Part shown: positions 47,395 through 57,548 of the stretch, piece by piece | Layout of the letters: each line of letters starts with the position of its first letter | How positions within the stretch are numbered: the stretch's first letter is position 1 | Assembly (NCBI GenBank): GCA_037501455.1 | Contig: CM074863.1 | Span: 58,199,501 to 58,263,500 of the forward strand | DNA from: Lantana camara | Lineage: Eukaryota; Streptophyta; Magnoliopsida; Lamiales; Verbenaceae | Direction: 5' to 3' | Length of the DNA: 64,000 bases | Position numbers and translations under genes: made by a program | The notes under the pieces: generated by a model | Told to the model about the DNA's origin: nothing | The model's database searches: none | Seen by the model: the letters and a program-made list of their open reading frames with translations, nothing else

Positions 47395-48935
47395 TTTCAA
47401 GTATGGAAACAGGTTCTAGTAAACGGAGTTCGGTATTTATGGTTTCAGAGGCTCGTTTGGCAAATATTTCAGTACAACCAGATTTGAAATAGAGATTGTT
47501 TGAAGCTCAATCTAATGATTTGGAAATTCAGAGATTAATGGCTAAGGCAAGAATTGATCCGGAGATAAAATTTGGGTTTCATGATTTGGGATTATTTCGG
47601 TTTAAGGCTCGGGTTTGTGTTCCGGAAGAACTTAAGCAATTGGTGTTAGATGAGGCACATAAGTTAGCCTGTACAGTACAACCCGATACTACCAAGATGT
47701 ATACAGATTTAAGGGCTTTGTATTGGTGGAACGACATGAAAAGAGATGTTGCCAATTTTGTAAGAACGAGTCAGACATGCCAAGTGGTGAAAGCCGAACA
47801 CCAGAAACCGGGAGGAACTCTCCAACCACTTTCAATTCCCGAATGGAAGTGGGAGCAAGTGACGATGGACTTCGTGTCTGGCTAGCCAAGGACCAAAGGT
47901 GGTTTCGATGGAATTTGGGTCATAATTGATCGGTTTTCGAAGTCGGCTCATTTGCTTAAGGTCCGGATGTCCGATAAAGTGCCTAAGTTAGCCAAGTTGT
48001 ACCGAAAAGAAATTGTGAGATTATATGGGGCACCGGTCAGTATTGTTTTAGATAGGGATCCAAGGTTTATAACGAGTTTCTGGCAGGAATTACAGAAATG
48101 TATGGGAACGAAGCTTCAATTTAGTACCACATCTCACCCACAAACGGATGGTAAATCCGAGAGGTTAATAAAGTATCTTGTGGACATGCTTCGTGCTTGT
48201 GCCTTAGATTATCAAGACTCGTGGGATGAGCATTTGGACTTGGTCGAGTTCGCTTATAATAACAACTTTCAGACATCGATTGGTATGGCTCCATATGAGG
48301 CATTATATGGAAGGAAGTGTTGATCACCTTATTTTGGGATATTGATGAATGGAGATGGACTAAGGATGGTAAGCTCGACAGAGCCAAGAAACCAGTGGAG
48401 ATTCAGAGTACCATCGAGAAAGTAAAAGTGATTCAGCAAAGGTTAAAAGCGGCTCAGGACCGACAGAAAAGTTATGCGGACAAGAGAAGACGACCCTTGG
48501 AGTTTGAGGTGGGAGATAAGGTTTTCTAAAAGCATCTCCTAGGAAAGGGTTTGCTCGGATTGGTAAAGGCGGGAAGCTTAACCCGCACTACTTAGGCCCC
48601 TTTGTAATTCTTGAACAAGTTGGGGAAGTAGCCTACCGACTTGACTTACCACCGAGTTTGACCGGGATACACAATGTTTTTCATGTTTCTCAGCTTCGGA
48701 AACATTATCCCAATAAGTCTTCTATAATTCTAGTCAAAGAGGTGCAACTAGATTTGACAATTAAGAGGTACCCGGTTAAAGTCTTAGACCGGAAGATGCA
48801 AGAATTAAGAAACTGGCAAATTCCCTTGGTAAAAGTCTTGTGGCATGATCAGAAATCTGAAGAAGCCACTTGGGAAACCGAGGAGAAAATGAGACAATCG
48901 TACCCGGAGCTTTTCAAGACCTCGCTTCGGACCTA
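47395..48935 (+). pseudogene. Element K pol remnant: integrase and chromodomain, degenerate
   Basis: It starts at the RNase H-integrase linker, right after G's insertion. It holds a damaged integrase zinc site (the second His and first Cys of HHCC are replaced in VQPDT and TSQTC), the catalytic core (MDFVSG, LDRDPRF, TDGKSE), a GPF-like module and a chromodomain-like tail (ATWETEEKM). Breaks are TAG at 47490, TAG at 47883, TGA at 48321, a one-base loss near 48332 and another near 48525. The 5' part of K (gag to RNase H) is not in the window. It is the most degraded pol here, consistent with being the oldest plus-strand layer. Confidence 0.9.
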
Positions 48936-48950
48936 AGGACAGGTCCTTTT

Positions 48951-48962
48951 GAAGGAGGGAGG
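48951..48962 (+). promoter_or_regulatory. Polypurine tract of element K
   Basis: GAAGGAGGGAGG lies just before TGTAACATCCCG. Nearly the same PPT and flank occur in element C (minus strand at 5726), linking the two families. Confidence 0.85.
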
Positions 48963-48964
48963 TC

Positions 48965-50297
48965 TGTAACATCCCGACCGATCGGACTTTCAGGTATCAG
49001 GTGATTACCTGATATTTATTAACTGCTTCCTGAATATTTGAATTATTTCTTTAAGTATGAACTTGAGATTTTATTTTAACGTTTAAGTTTTATACTTTGT
49101 ATATTTGCTCTATTTGCGTCCGAATTTAATTCTGTTTCTTGCGAATTTTTGATATATGTGAATTATGTGCGTTATGAACCTGATTTCATGCTCGTTTTAT
49201 GATTTGGAATTTGTTTGGCTTGTCTTTTGTTTTTATTTTGGAGACGGGACCTAAAGGAGGCTAAAGAGCATTTAGCGTGCCTTGGGTTCCGACAAGCATA
49301 ACTTGAGCTCGGGAATTCGGATTCGAATTCTGACACCACCGTTGAACTCGTATCGACGATTCAGGTTCAATAAGCTAGGCTTATATTTTTCTAAGCCTTT
49401 TTGGATCCTCGAATTTTGACCGAAATAAGCCTCGTGTGCCATTTTAGAACTTTGCTCACTCTTTTATCCATAACTTTTGATATAATTGACTAAATAATGC
49501 ATGGCTTGGTCCCATATACCCCTAACATAATCCTCTTTCAGTCATAAGCCCCTAATGTCGTTCCACACTTGAAGAAAAGAGAGAAATAGCTGCCAAAAAT
49601 CGAGATACAAGGAGAAGCCAATTTTTACTATTCACCTTTCACCCATTTGAGCTCAAATTCGCACCAAATCGCACCAAATTCGAAAGGTAAGCTTGGAATT
49701 TGTTTCTCCATCTTCTCTTATTTTTTTAGACTCCAATTTTACTGAATTTGGTGGTGATATGAGCATGTTATGGAGAATGTAGTGAATAGTAAGGGTTTAA
49801 CATGTTTTGGATGAGTTTAGGTGATCTCTTGGGGATTTATTGGATTTTATGCAACCTATTAGATCTTAATGCATCATATAGTATTTGTATGGAAGGATTT
49901 TGCATGAAAATCAAGGGATCATTAGCTTTCATTTTGGATTTTTGAAGTTTTGGTATGAATATGTATATATGAACATCTCTTGCCTTTGATCTTGGGTAGC
50001 TTCATGTTTAGGTTTGGATATTGCATGAATTTGATGACTTCTTGATGTATTTTCATCCTATTATGTGTTAACTTGGATTTGGCATGAATTCATGTGAGTT
50101 TTGGTGGTGTTTTTGGCTTGAAACTCTGTTTTCCCGCAGCTGTCGTAGGGGGTCGCGGCCGCGATCGATTTTAGTTCATTTTGGGTAGTGGCCGCGACCC
50201 GTTTTTGGCCTTGTTTCGAGTTGTGCAGCTGTGCAGGCTTCAGGTCGCGACCGCGACCTCCCCTACGTTGTTTTGGAGTAGCGGCCGCGACCGTTTT
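48965..50297 (+). repeat. 3' LTR of element K, truncated by element L
   Basis: It starts TGTAACATCCCGACCG. It contains the conserved U3 block (49249-49375), a donor-like AAAG|GTAAGC at 49687 and four GC palindromes (50151-50292). Element L's LTR begins at 50298, five bases after the last palindrome. The rest of LTR K is not seen. Confidence 0.87.
50151..50292. repeat. Four GC palindromes in LTR K
   Basis: The copies are 50151-50166 (GGTCGCGGCCGCGATC), 50183-50200 (GGGTAGTGGCCGCGACCC), 50243-50258 (GGTCGCGACCGCGACC) and 50278-50292 (GTAGCGGCCGCGACC). They use the same GGTCGCGGCC/GGTAGCGGCC vocabulary as LTR H, but several are imperfect and mix arms of the two H variants, as expected of a decayed copy. 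Confidence 0.92.
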
Positions 50298-51854
50298 TGT
50301 AACGCCCTAGTTTTTCAGTCGTATAGCATGACGTATATGTTTATCAATTTGTGCGAATTAATTGTTTATAAGTGTTTTATATATTTTAATTTTAAATGTT
50401 AAAATGTTAATTAATCATATCTTAAGTTAATTAATATTAAGTTTATGTTAATTCGTTGAAATTTACATTTTAAGTTTATTAATATTGAATGTAAATTTAA
50501 TTCACGTATTTTGATTTAGTGTATATTTAATTCACGCACCTTGGTTTACATTTAAAAATGAGTTTAAATTTTGTTCTTTATTATGGAATATTATGGATTT
50601 ATAAATGCATGGCTCATGAGTGTTATAAACGCGCTTTGTTTTTATATGATTTGATATCGAAATTTCCTGAAAATTTAATATGTCGGAGATATACGTGTCA
50701 TGAATATGAATATATGCTCATGTCATGTTTTCGGGTTCATTTGTATTAGTTTAGATTTTATTTTGTTCTTGGAATCCAAATCGGGGGCTAACGAGCAATT
50801 AGCGCACCCTTAGTTTCGTATGTGATATCTTGAGCTCGGGAACTCGGAATCGAGTTCCATAAACTTCGTTGAACTCGTAACGAAAATTCAAGTTTAATGA
50901 ACTTAGCCCCATATTTTTCCAAGATTATTTGAACCTCCGAAATTCAACCGAAATGTGCTACGTTCGTCAAAATTGCCACATCTCACTAAAATGGCCATAA
51001 CTTTCACAAACCTTGACCAAATTTACCATGGTTTGATTCCTTGGAACCCTAACTTAACCCTCTAACAGCCCTTAATCATCCCGAACCGAACCAACCCTCC
51101 ACACATAGAGAAAATTCAGAAAAAATCCTCTGCTCTCCAGTTTTCCCATAACCATTTCCATACTTGGAGATTCATGGCTCAAATCTCTTCCAAACTTCAT
51201 TCAATCCACAAGGTAAGCTTAGAGTTATAATATACATTCATTTATGATAATTTTGAACCATACATCCCTAATTTTGAGCTTGAATCCATGGAGATTTGAA
51301 GGCATGAGTGAATAGTTAGGTTTTAACATAAATTCTTGATCTCATGGAATACTTGATGCTTTTATTGATTTTAAAGCTTTAAAGTGATGATCTTAACTTC
51401 CATATTTCATTTATGAGTTTGTATTTTGTGGTAATTAAGAATCAAGTGTGATGCCATTGATGGAACTTGAAAGAATTGGGTGAAACTTGATTTCTTTTCC
51501 TCCCTCACGACATGAATTGCTGCTGCTGCATTTTAGGATTGAAATTGTTGTCAATTGCTGCTCCTTTTCGCCTTGTTTGCTGGATATAAATACCTGATCT
51601 TGTTGCGTGAGAAATGGAATGGTTGTTGCCCCGTTTTCCTTCTGTTTGTTCCCTGTTTCTGCTGTGAATTGTTGTTGTCAGCTGCTACTTATTTCGTTGC
51701 TCAGTTGCTGTTAATTTTCAGTGAATTGTGGGAGTTTTTGGCGTAGTTTGCTGCTGCGTCTTTTGGTTTAAATTTCTGCTACCTGCTGCCGTGTGTTCAT
51801 GCAATTTAAACAGGGGAGAGCTTCGTTTTCACTGCTACTTTGCGCTTGGAATGG

Positions 51855-51874
51855 ATCTCCCCGAGCGGGGAGAT
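51855..51874. repeat. Single palindrome in LTR L
   Basis: ATCTCCCC-GAGC-GGGGAGAT has 8-bp perfect arms. It matches the type in LTR M (TCTCCCC/GGGGAGA). Confidence 0.93.
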
Positions 51875-52235
51875 TTTGGCCATGAAAAGGCCCTGCCGGG
51901 TAGCCTCTGTGCAGAAGCTGCCTCTTCTTGTCTTCCTTCTTTGTGTCTGAGTTTTGTGCATGGTTTCTTTGGTCTTTTGCATGCAATTGAAGTGTGTTTA
52001 TTATATATATATGCATACATGCAGAGTATGTGTTTGTGTTATACATATATGCATGCATATGATTTATTGATTGTGCATGATTATATTGTGTATTAGTGCC
52101 TGTGTGTGCATGTATACAGTAGGTGTATTTATATATATATTTAAGTATGCATGCATGTTTAAATTGTTACCTAATTACATGCATGTAATTTAGTTGATTT
52201 ATTTAATTGTTGTTAATGCATGCATGATAATGTAC

Positions 52236-52236
<1 letters not shown>

Positions 52237-52271
<35 letters not shown>
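52237..52271. repeat. (TA)n microsatellite
   Basis: About 35 bp of uninterrupted TA in LTR L, in the same AT-rich zone after the palindrome as in LTRs H and M. Confidence 0.95.
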
Positions 52272-52279
<8 letters not shown>

Positions 52280-52780
52280 GTTTATTATATATTAAGTATA
52301 ATTACCTATTCCATGTTCTCATCTAAATTCTGATCTTGATGTGAATGTATTTATTTGTCTATTCATTAATTGTAAACGTGATATAGTACGTGCTATGATC
52401 GTTATGTGAAATTCTTGAAATGATTTGGTATGAAATGTGAAAGTTATGAACATAATGAATATGAACACTTCCTTGAACGAATGAATGACTTGTCTATATG
52501 CTCTAGATGCATTAATCGTGCACATGAACATGTTCATGACATAACATCATCTCTTATACATTCATATCATGTTCATTGCATGTCGTGCGTCATATATGGT
52601 TCATTTGGAGTCTTGAGTCTCACGAACACATTACATTGTCCTTTGTACAATTTTTTCCAGGGCGGAGACTTGCCGGGTTCATAGGACATTTTCGAGTCCC
52701 CCTTTTCTTCATGGTATTGTTCGGTAAGAGGTGTACAGGTGGGTTTCTCTACTACTTAGTTAAATAACCCTATATATGAT

Positions 52781-53026
52781 GTGAATCATGATGAACCGTG
52801 GCCATATCTTGTCCCAAATAAAGAACTGGACCGATCCACAGCTCAAGAAGATAGCAAACAAAAGGAACAAAGTTATGGTGGTCCAATTACAAGAGCTCGG
52901 GCCAAAATTATCCAAGAGGAAGTTGAAAATCTCTTAAACCAATTTGCTCAAACTGGACTCCAACCTTCAAGATGGGCTGCTGAACCAAATTCAGAATACT
53001 TCAATGTTTTTATGTCCAATTCCTAA
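52781..53026 (+). pseudogene. C-terminal tail of a different Ty3/gypsy-type polyprotein (element N)
   Basis: An 81-codon frame whose middle, GGPITRARAKIIQEEVENLL, resembles the GP-[ILM]-TR-[AS]-RAK motif often found at the C-terminus of plant Ty3/gypsy polyproteins downstream of integrase. It ends with a stop at 53024, about 10 bp before a candidate LTR. The rest of the polyprotein is missing; the left junction with LTR L at about 52780 is abrupt. The motif is from family knowledge and I cannot place the lineage firmly. Confidence 0.5.
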
Positions 53027-53035
53027 AGCGAAAAG

Positions 53036-53530
53036 TGTGGAAATGATGTAATTCGGCCCTAAGCCTATTATAGTATTATTTGGGCCTTTATTTTATCATT
53101 ATTTAGCTGCATATTAGTTTATTTAAGCCCACTTTTGTAAGCCTTCATGGCAAGTGGCGGGAATAGCTTGTGTCCTTTAGTATTCTAGTGTCTCTTAGGA
53201 TTCCATGCATGCATCTTTATATTCAGCATTGTAACTTGTTTTTCTTTCAATCAAGAAGTAAAATTATTGAATTTTCATTCAAGTGAGATTTTCTCTCAAG
53301 TTCTTTGCTGAACGACATTAGGGTTTCAAACCCTTTTCCCGGATAACGTTATTTCTCGACTCCTTATAGTCGACGGGGTGCGTTACTTACAATCTGATAG
53401 TGTTGGTTCTCTGCTCATTATAGCAAACGGGTCATACTCCTCTTATTTTCAACCTTGAATTGGAGGATCAGATTCAAGAACTCCAAGTATTGATATAGGG
53501 TTTCACGGCAAGTACGTGGAGTTCGTATCA
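53036..53530 (+). repeat. Candidate short LTR of element N
   Basis: About 495 bp from TGTGGAAATG to CGTATCA, preceded by a purine-rich AAAGCGAAAAG and followed by a PBS-like sequence. It is much shorter than the other LTRs and unrelated to them by eye. The boundaries are inferred from TG...CA plus flanking signals because no second copy is present. Confidence 0.6.
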
Positions 53531-53864
53531 TTTGGTATCTAGAGCTTAGGTTTCCATCCAAGGTTACGTATTCGTATCTTTTATCTTTTGTATAATTTCT
53601 TTTCATTATTGTTATATTGTTGCAAAAAAATCGATAAAGGCAAAAAAAAAAAAAAAAAAGAAAGAGCAGCATTTTTTCAGTCATTTTCTTTGTAATCTCA
53701 AATCATAAGTCATGTGGATTTGTTTGTTTGTATCTTTTTAATTGTAACAGTTCGTTTGTGATATTTTTAGCGCCCTTATTGATTCATTCATCTTAAGGGA
53801 TTATTTGGTGGGGGGATCTGAAATTTCTTGTGTCTTTCTTCAAGAATTGAGAGAAAAGAGTGGT
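53531..53864 (+). mobile_element. Leader of element N with PBS-like site, cut by element M
   Basis: TGGTATCTAGAGC at 53533-53545 differs from the usual PBS by an inserted T. An A-rich leader with a 17-bp poly(A) run (about 53643-53659) follows. No ORF is seen. Element M starts at 53865; GTGGT (53860-53864) should be its target-site copy. Confidence 0.55.
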
Positions 53865-56800
53865 TGTGACACCCCGACTCCGCGACCGTACGGGTATGAC
53901 GTATGTGCGCAATTTAATTTATTTTAATTTCATTTTTAATTGTTGCATTTAATTGATTTATATTTTATTATTTGAAATTCTTATATGAATTATTTGAATT
54001 ATATGTCGAAATTTGCCTCAAGTGATTATGATATGAATTTTATGAATTTATGATATGTGAATTTAATTCCCGAACAAGCTAATTTCGTGAATTATGTGAT
54101 TTATATGAATTAAGGACTTAATTGTGCAATTTTAATTATTTTTGGACTTAATCGAAAAGTTGATTTGGACTTATTTGATACTTTTTCAAAGTTTTGGACT
54201 TAATTGCAAAATGACCTTTTATTTAAAATTTTATTTGTTTAATTCATATAAATTAATATTTTATTTTATTTTATTTGTTTTATTTGAATTTATTTATTGA
54301 ATTGATATGCCTATTTGATGAAATGAGATGCGTTTGTGTTCGAATTGAGATCGAAATTTCGTGCCGATTTAATATGTTGGAGTTTTATGAGTCGTGTACT
54401 TGAATATGTGCTCGTTACATGTTTTCGGGTTTATTTGTTGGTTTTTCGGGACTCGTTTTGTTGGGGTAACCTAAAGGAGGCTAACATGTACTTAGCGCAC
54501 CTTGGGTTCCGGGTAGTGTAACTTGAGCTCGGGAATTCGAATTCGAATTCCGTCACCTCCGTTGAACTCGTTTCGACGATTCGAGTGCAATGGATCAGGC
54601 CATGTAATTTTTCGACCTCATTTGATACACCGAAATCAGCCCGTAACTTCGTCTCGCGCTCATATGACCACCTTTCACCATTTTGCACATAAGTCCCTCA
54701 TTTCTTGGCCAATTGCCCTCAAACCTGGACCCACACTCCACCAACTCAGTCCTTTATTACTTTTTGCTGCCTTAATATCGTTCTATACACCAGAGAAAAG
54801 AGGGAAAAATCAGTTTTTGAGCAGCAGCTGTCCCAAACCCGTAACTGTTCACCCAAGGGTGATTTTGAGCTCCAATCTCCATTTTCTTCCATCTTCTTCA
54901 AAGGGTAAGCTTGTATTTGATATGTACTTAATTAAGTGGTCATTTTAATCTAAGAAATTCTGATTTTCATCCATGTTTGATATAGTTTTGATTCAAGACA
55001 TGAATAGTTAGGTTTTATTGCCATTTTTGAATTTCATCTCATTCCTTGGTGTTTTGCTTGAATTGGAGCTGGATTATTGATCATTTGTGCTTCATTTATT
55101 GTTGATTATAGCTGACTTGGGTGGTAGTTGTGATATGGGTGAGATACCTTTAATATACTTGAGTTTTTGTTGAGTTATAAGCATGAGTTGGTGCCATTTC
55201 CTTTCCCCAACTGTTGCTGTTCGTTTTCAGCTGGTATGATGATGTTTTTGTGCTGATATGCTGCCATATTTGCTGCCTTTTCATGCCTTGTTGTTGTGGT
55301 TGAGATCTGGTATGAGAAGCAGGGCATAACAGGGCTGAAATTACCTCTTTTCTGCGTCTGAACTGTCTCCCCTGGGCGGGGAGATGAATCTGCAGCCGAC
55401 ATGTTTTAATTGTTTTCTTATACTTTGCATGGTAATTATGTGATGAATGCATGGATTTTTAATTGTTGTGCATGCCTTCTTGCATGGAGTACGTGAGGTG
55501 TGTTTTGATTTTATATATGTAATTAGTGCGAGTGTTATGCATGCATATGTGTATTGTAATATATATATGTTCATGCAGAAGTGTATATATGCATAATATA
55601 TTTCGTATACATATATGTAGGTAATATATATTATATATGTTATATATTTAATGAATTTAAGTGCTACTGGAGTGTATATATATATGCATGTAATATATGA
55701 TTATATATAAATACATATATATATTATATTATATGTTTAATTAAATGAAATTTATGTGCTTTAATTTGTTATTTTAATCTAAATTTGAGGTTTTAAATTA
55801 AATATGGCCCTATGATTTGATATGAATTCTTATATATGAAATTCGATTTTATGATTTAAATTATTTGTTATATTTTAGGAACTATGTTTATGAATTTATT
55901 TGATATGGTTTGTACGTGTTTTGAATTTAAATGATCTAAATGATGCATTCTTGCATTTCATATGCATTCATTTCATACATATGCATTTCCGAGCGTCTAA
56001 GTGGTACATATTTGAGTCTAAGTCTCGGGTCTTGCGTTCTTTTGTTTCAGAGCCTCTTCAAGAAGTTAAAGAGCCCGAGGTTTAGGTGTCCGGTTGCTTC
56101 TTTTGTCCGATTTTCACTCCGCTTCCACTTCAAGGTGAGGGTTAGGATCTTTTCTTTTAGATAAGTGACCTATGGCCTTTATGTTATTGATTTCCTATCC
56201 CGCATGTGGCTATATATGTATTATATGGTTAAATACGAATGCTTATGATACGTTTATGATTTTATGAATCCCCTTTACGAATTTATGAAAACGGTATATG
56301 TATGGGCATATATGAGCTTATGATTTTGAATCCTTTGTACGTTTCCTTTATGATTTAGCGAGTTGTGCCCTGAAAGATGGGTTATTGGCATGTTTCTTTT
56401 GAATCCGGGCCCAGGGATTGTGGGTAAGGACCCCCGGTACGGCAAGGGCCGTCGGGTTAAGCCTGTACACATCCCATTTGAGGTGGTGGCGTGCGACTCT
56501 TGGAGGTTGAGAAGACGCTATTACCTTGAGCCCTTGGTGAATAACCGGGGAAGGCATATCGTGGGTTAGCTACCCCGTATGTATATAGAATCCAAATAGG
56601 TGGAGAGGGTTTGATTCCCGATCACCAAGGCGTTGAGGAGTTATGAATTTATGAATTCTTATGTATTTATGATTTGTATGAGGAGTTGAGGAGGTTCGTA
56701 CTCGCCGGACGTTTATGTTTCTTTTATGCTTTGGTGGTTGTGAAACGAGTTAGGATTTCCTTGGTATTATATGTATGTTTTAAAAATGATTTGGTATGAA

Positions 56801-57353
56801 AAACCCCAGCTCGGTTCATGATCGACCCCTTTTGATTATTTGCTATGCTCTATACGTATTTATGGTGTGGGTGTGCGTTAGCCCCCCTCACTCAGTCGAG
56901 TTTTGACTGACCCCTTTCTGTTAACACTTTAGTTGCAGGGTTCTCGAGCTAGGCGGGGAAGTGCGTCGGTCGTGTCGTACTTTCGAGTTTAGGTCGAGTC
57001 GGCATATTTACCTGCTGCATTTTGATTACTTTTATGAATTGTATCTGAATTCTTATTATGTCTTACGGAGATTATGAACTTTTGATGTATATACTTGACC
57101 TATTTTTGGGCCGTCAGGCCGTTGTATATGATGTATATGTTCGTATAGAGCTCCTTTTCGATCCTTATGTTGCTGCTTCCGCATTCTTATTGTTTGTTTG
57201 CGCGCTCTGTTTGAGTTGTAGCCCCGCTTAGCCTAGCGCGTGAGTGTAGGTTCCCGTTCGCTTAGACTTGGGCTCATGTATGGAAATTCATTTCATATGT
57301 GGGTTCGGGTTTAGGTGCGGGGGATGTGGTGGCCCACCGTTCCGGGCGCTACA
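53865..57353 (+). repeat. 5' LTR of element M
   Basis: About 3489 bp, TGTGACACCCCG...GGGCGCTACA. It contains the U3 block (54467-54590), one palindrome (55366-55384), an AT-rich zone (55560-55740), paired CTAGGCGG/CCTAG boxes near 56948 and 57222, and splice-like signals: donor AAGG|GTAAGC at 54905, acceptor TTGTTTCAG at 56050, donor CAAG|GTGAGG at 56135 and acceptor AGTTGCAG at 56938. Confidence 0.95.
55366..55384. repeat. Palindrome in 5' LTR of M
   Basis: TCTCCCCTGGGCGGGGAGA has 7-bp perfect arms with a 5-nt centre. It is repeated in the 3' LTR at 63542-63560. Confidence 0.93.
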
Positions 57354-57361
57354 TCTTAAAG

Positions 57362-57373
57362 TGGTATCAGAGC
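57362..57373 (+). promoter_or_regulatory. Primer-binding site of element M
   Basis: TGGTATCAGAGC lies 8 nt after the LTR end. The leader to the gag ATG (57374-57548) ends in the acceptor-like TTTTGTAG-GATG. Confidence 0.94.
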
Positions 57374-57548
57374 TCTCGGTTGCAAAACCGAAGCTCTAGA
57401 GTTGTGTTGGGTTTGTCTAGGTCGTTCGGATTAGGACAATGTGGTTATGTGCATTTATGTGTCTCATTTACTTGAATTTCTATGAATTGTGCACATGATC
57501 ATGAACTAACCGCACGCATGTATATTGGAATTCTTTGAATTTTGTAGG

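Larger units (their letters stand above)
50298..52780 (+). repeat. LTR of element L, 5' part only
   Basis: It starts TGTAACGCCCTAG and resembles LTR H from start to about 52780, where similarity stops. It contains the U3 block (50777-50905), donor-like AAG|GTAAGC at 51213, one palindrome (51855-51874), acceptor-like TTTTTTCCAG at 52660, a second donor ACAG|GTGGG at 52739 and a (TA)n microsatellite (52237-52271). A hydrophobic frame at 51555-51746 falls in CTG-rich LTR sequence and is not supported as a gene. The 3' third of the LTR and any internal region are missing. Confidence 0.8.

Noticed and set aside
51555..51746. Hydrophobic 63-residue frame that looks like a membrane protein
   Set aside because: It lies in CTG/TTG-rich LTR L sequence, has no similarity to known proteins that I recognise, and its position corresponds to non-coding LTR in H and M.
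54523..54948. 141-residue frame repeated exactly at 62699-63124
   Set aside because: The repeat is explained by the paired LTRs of M; codons show no domain and the region overlaps the proposed U3 and leader.
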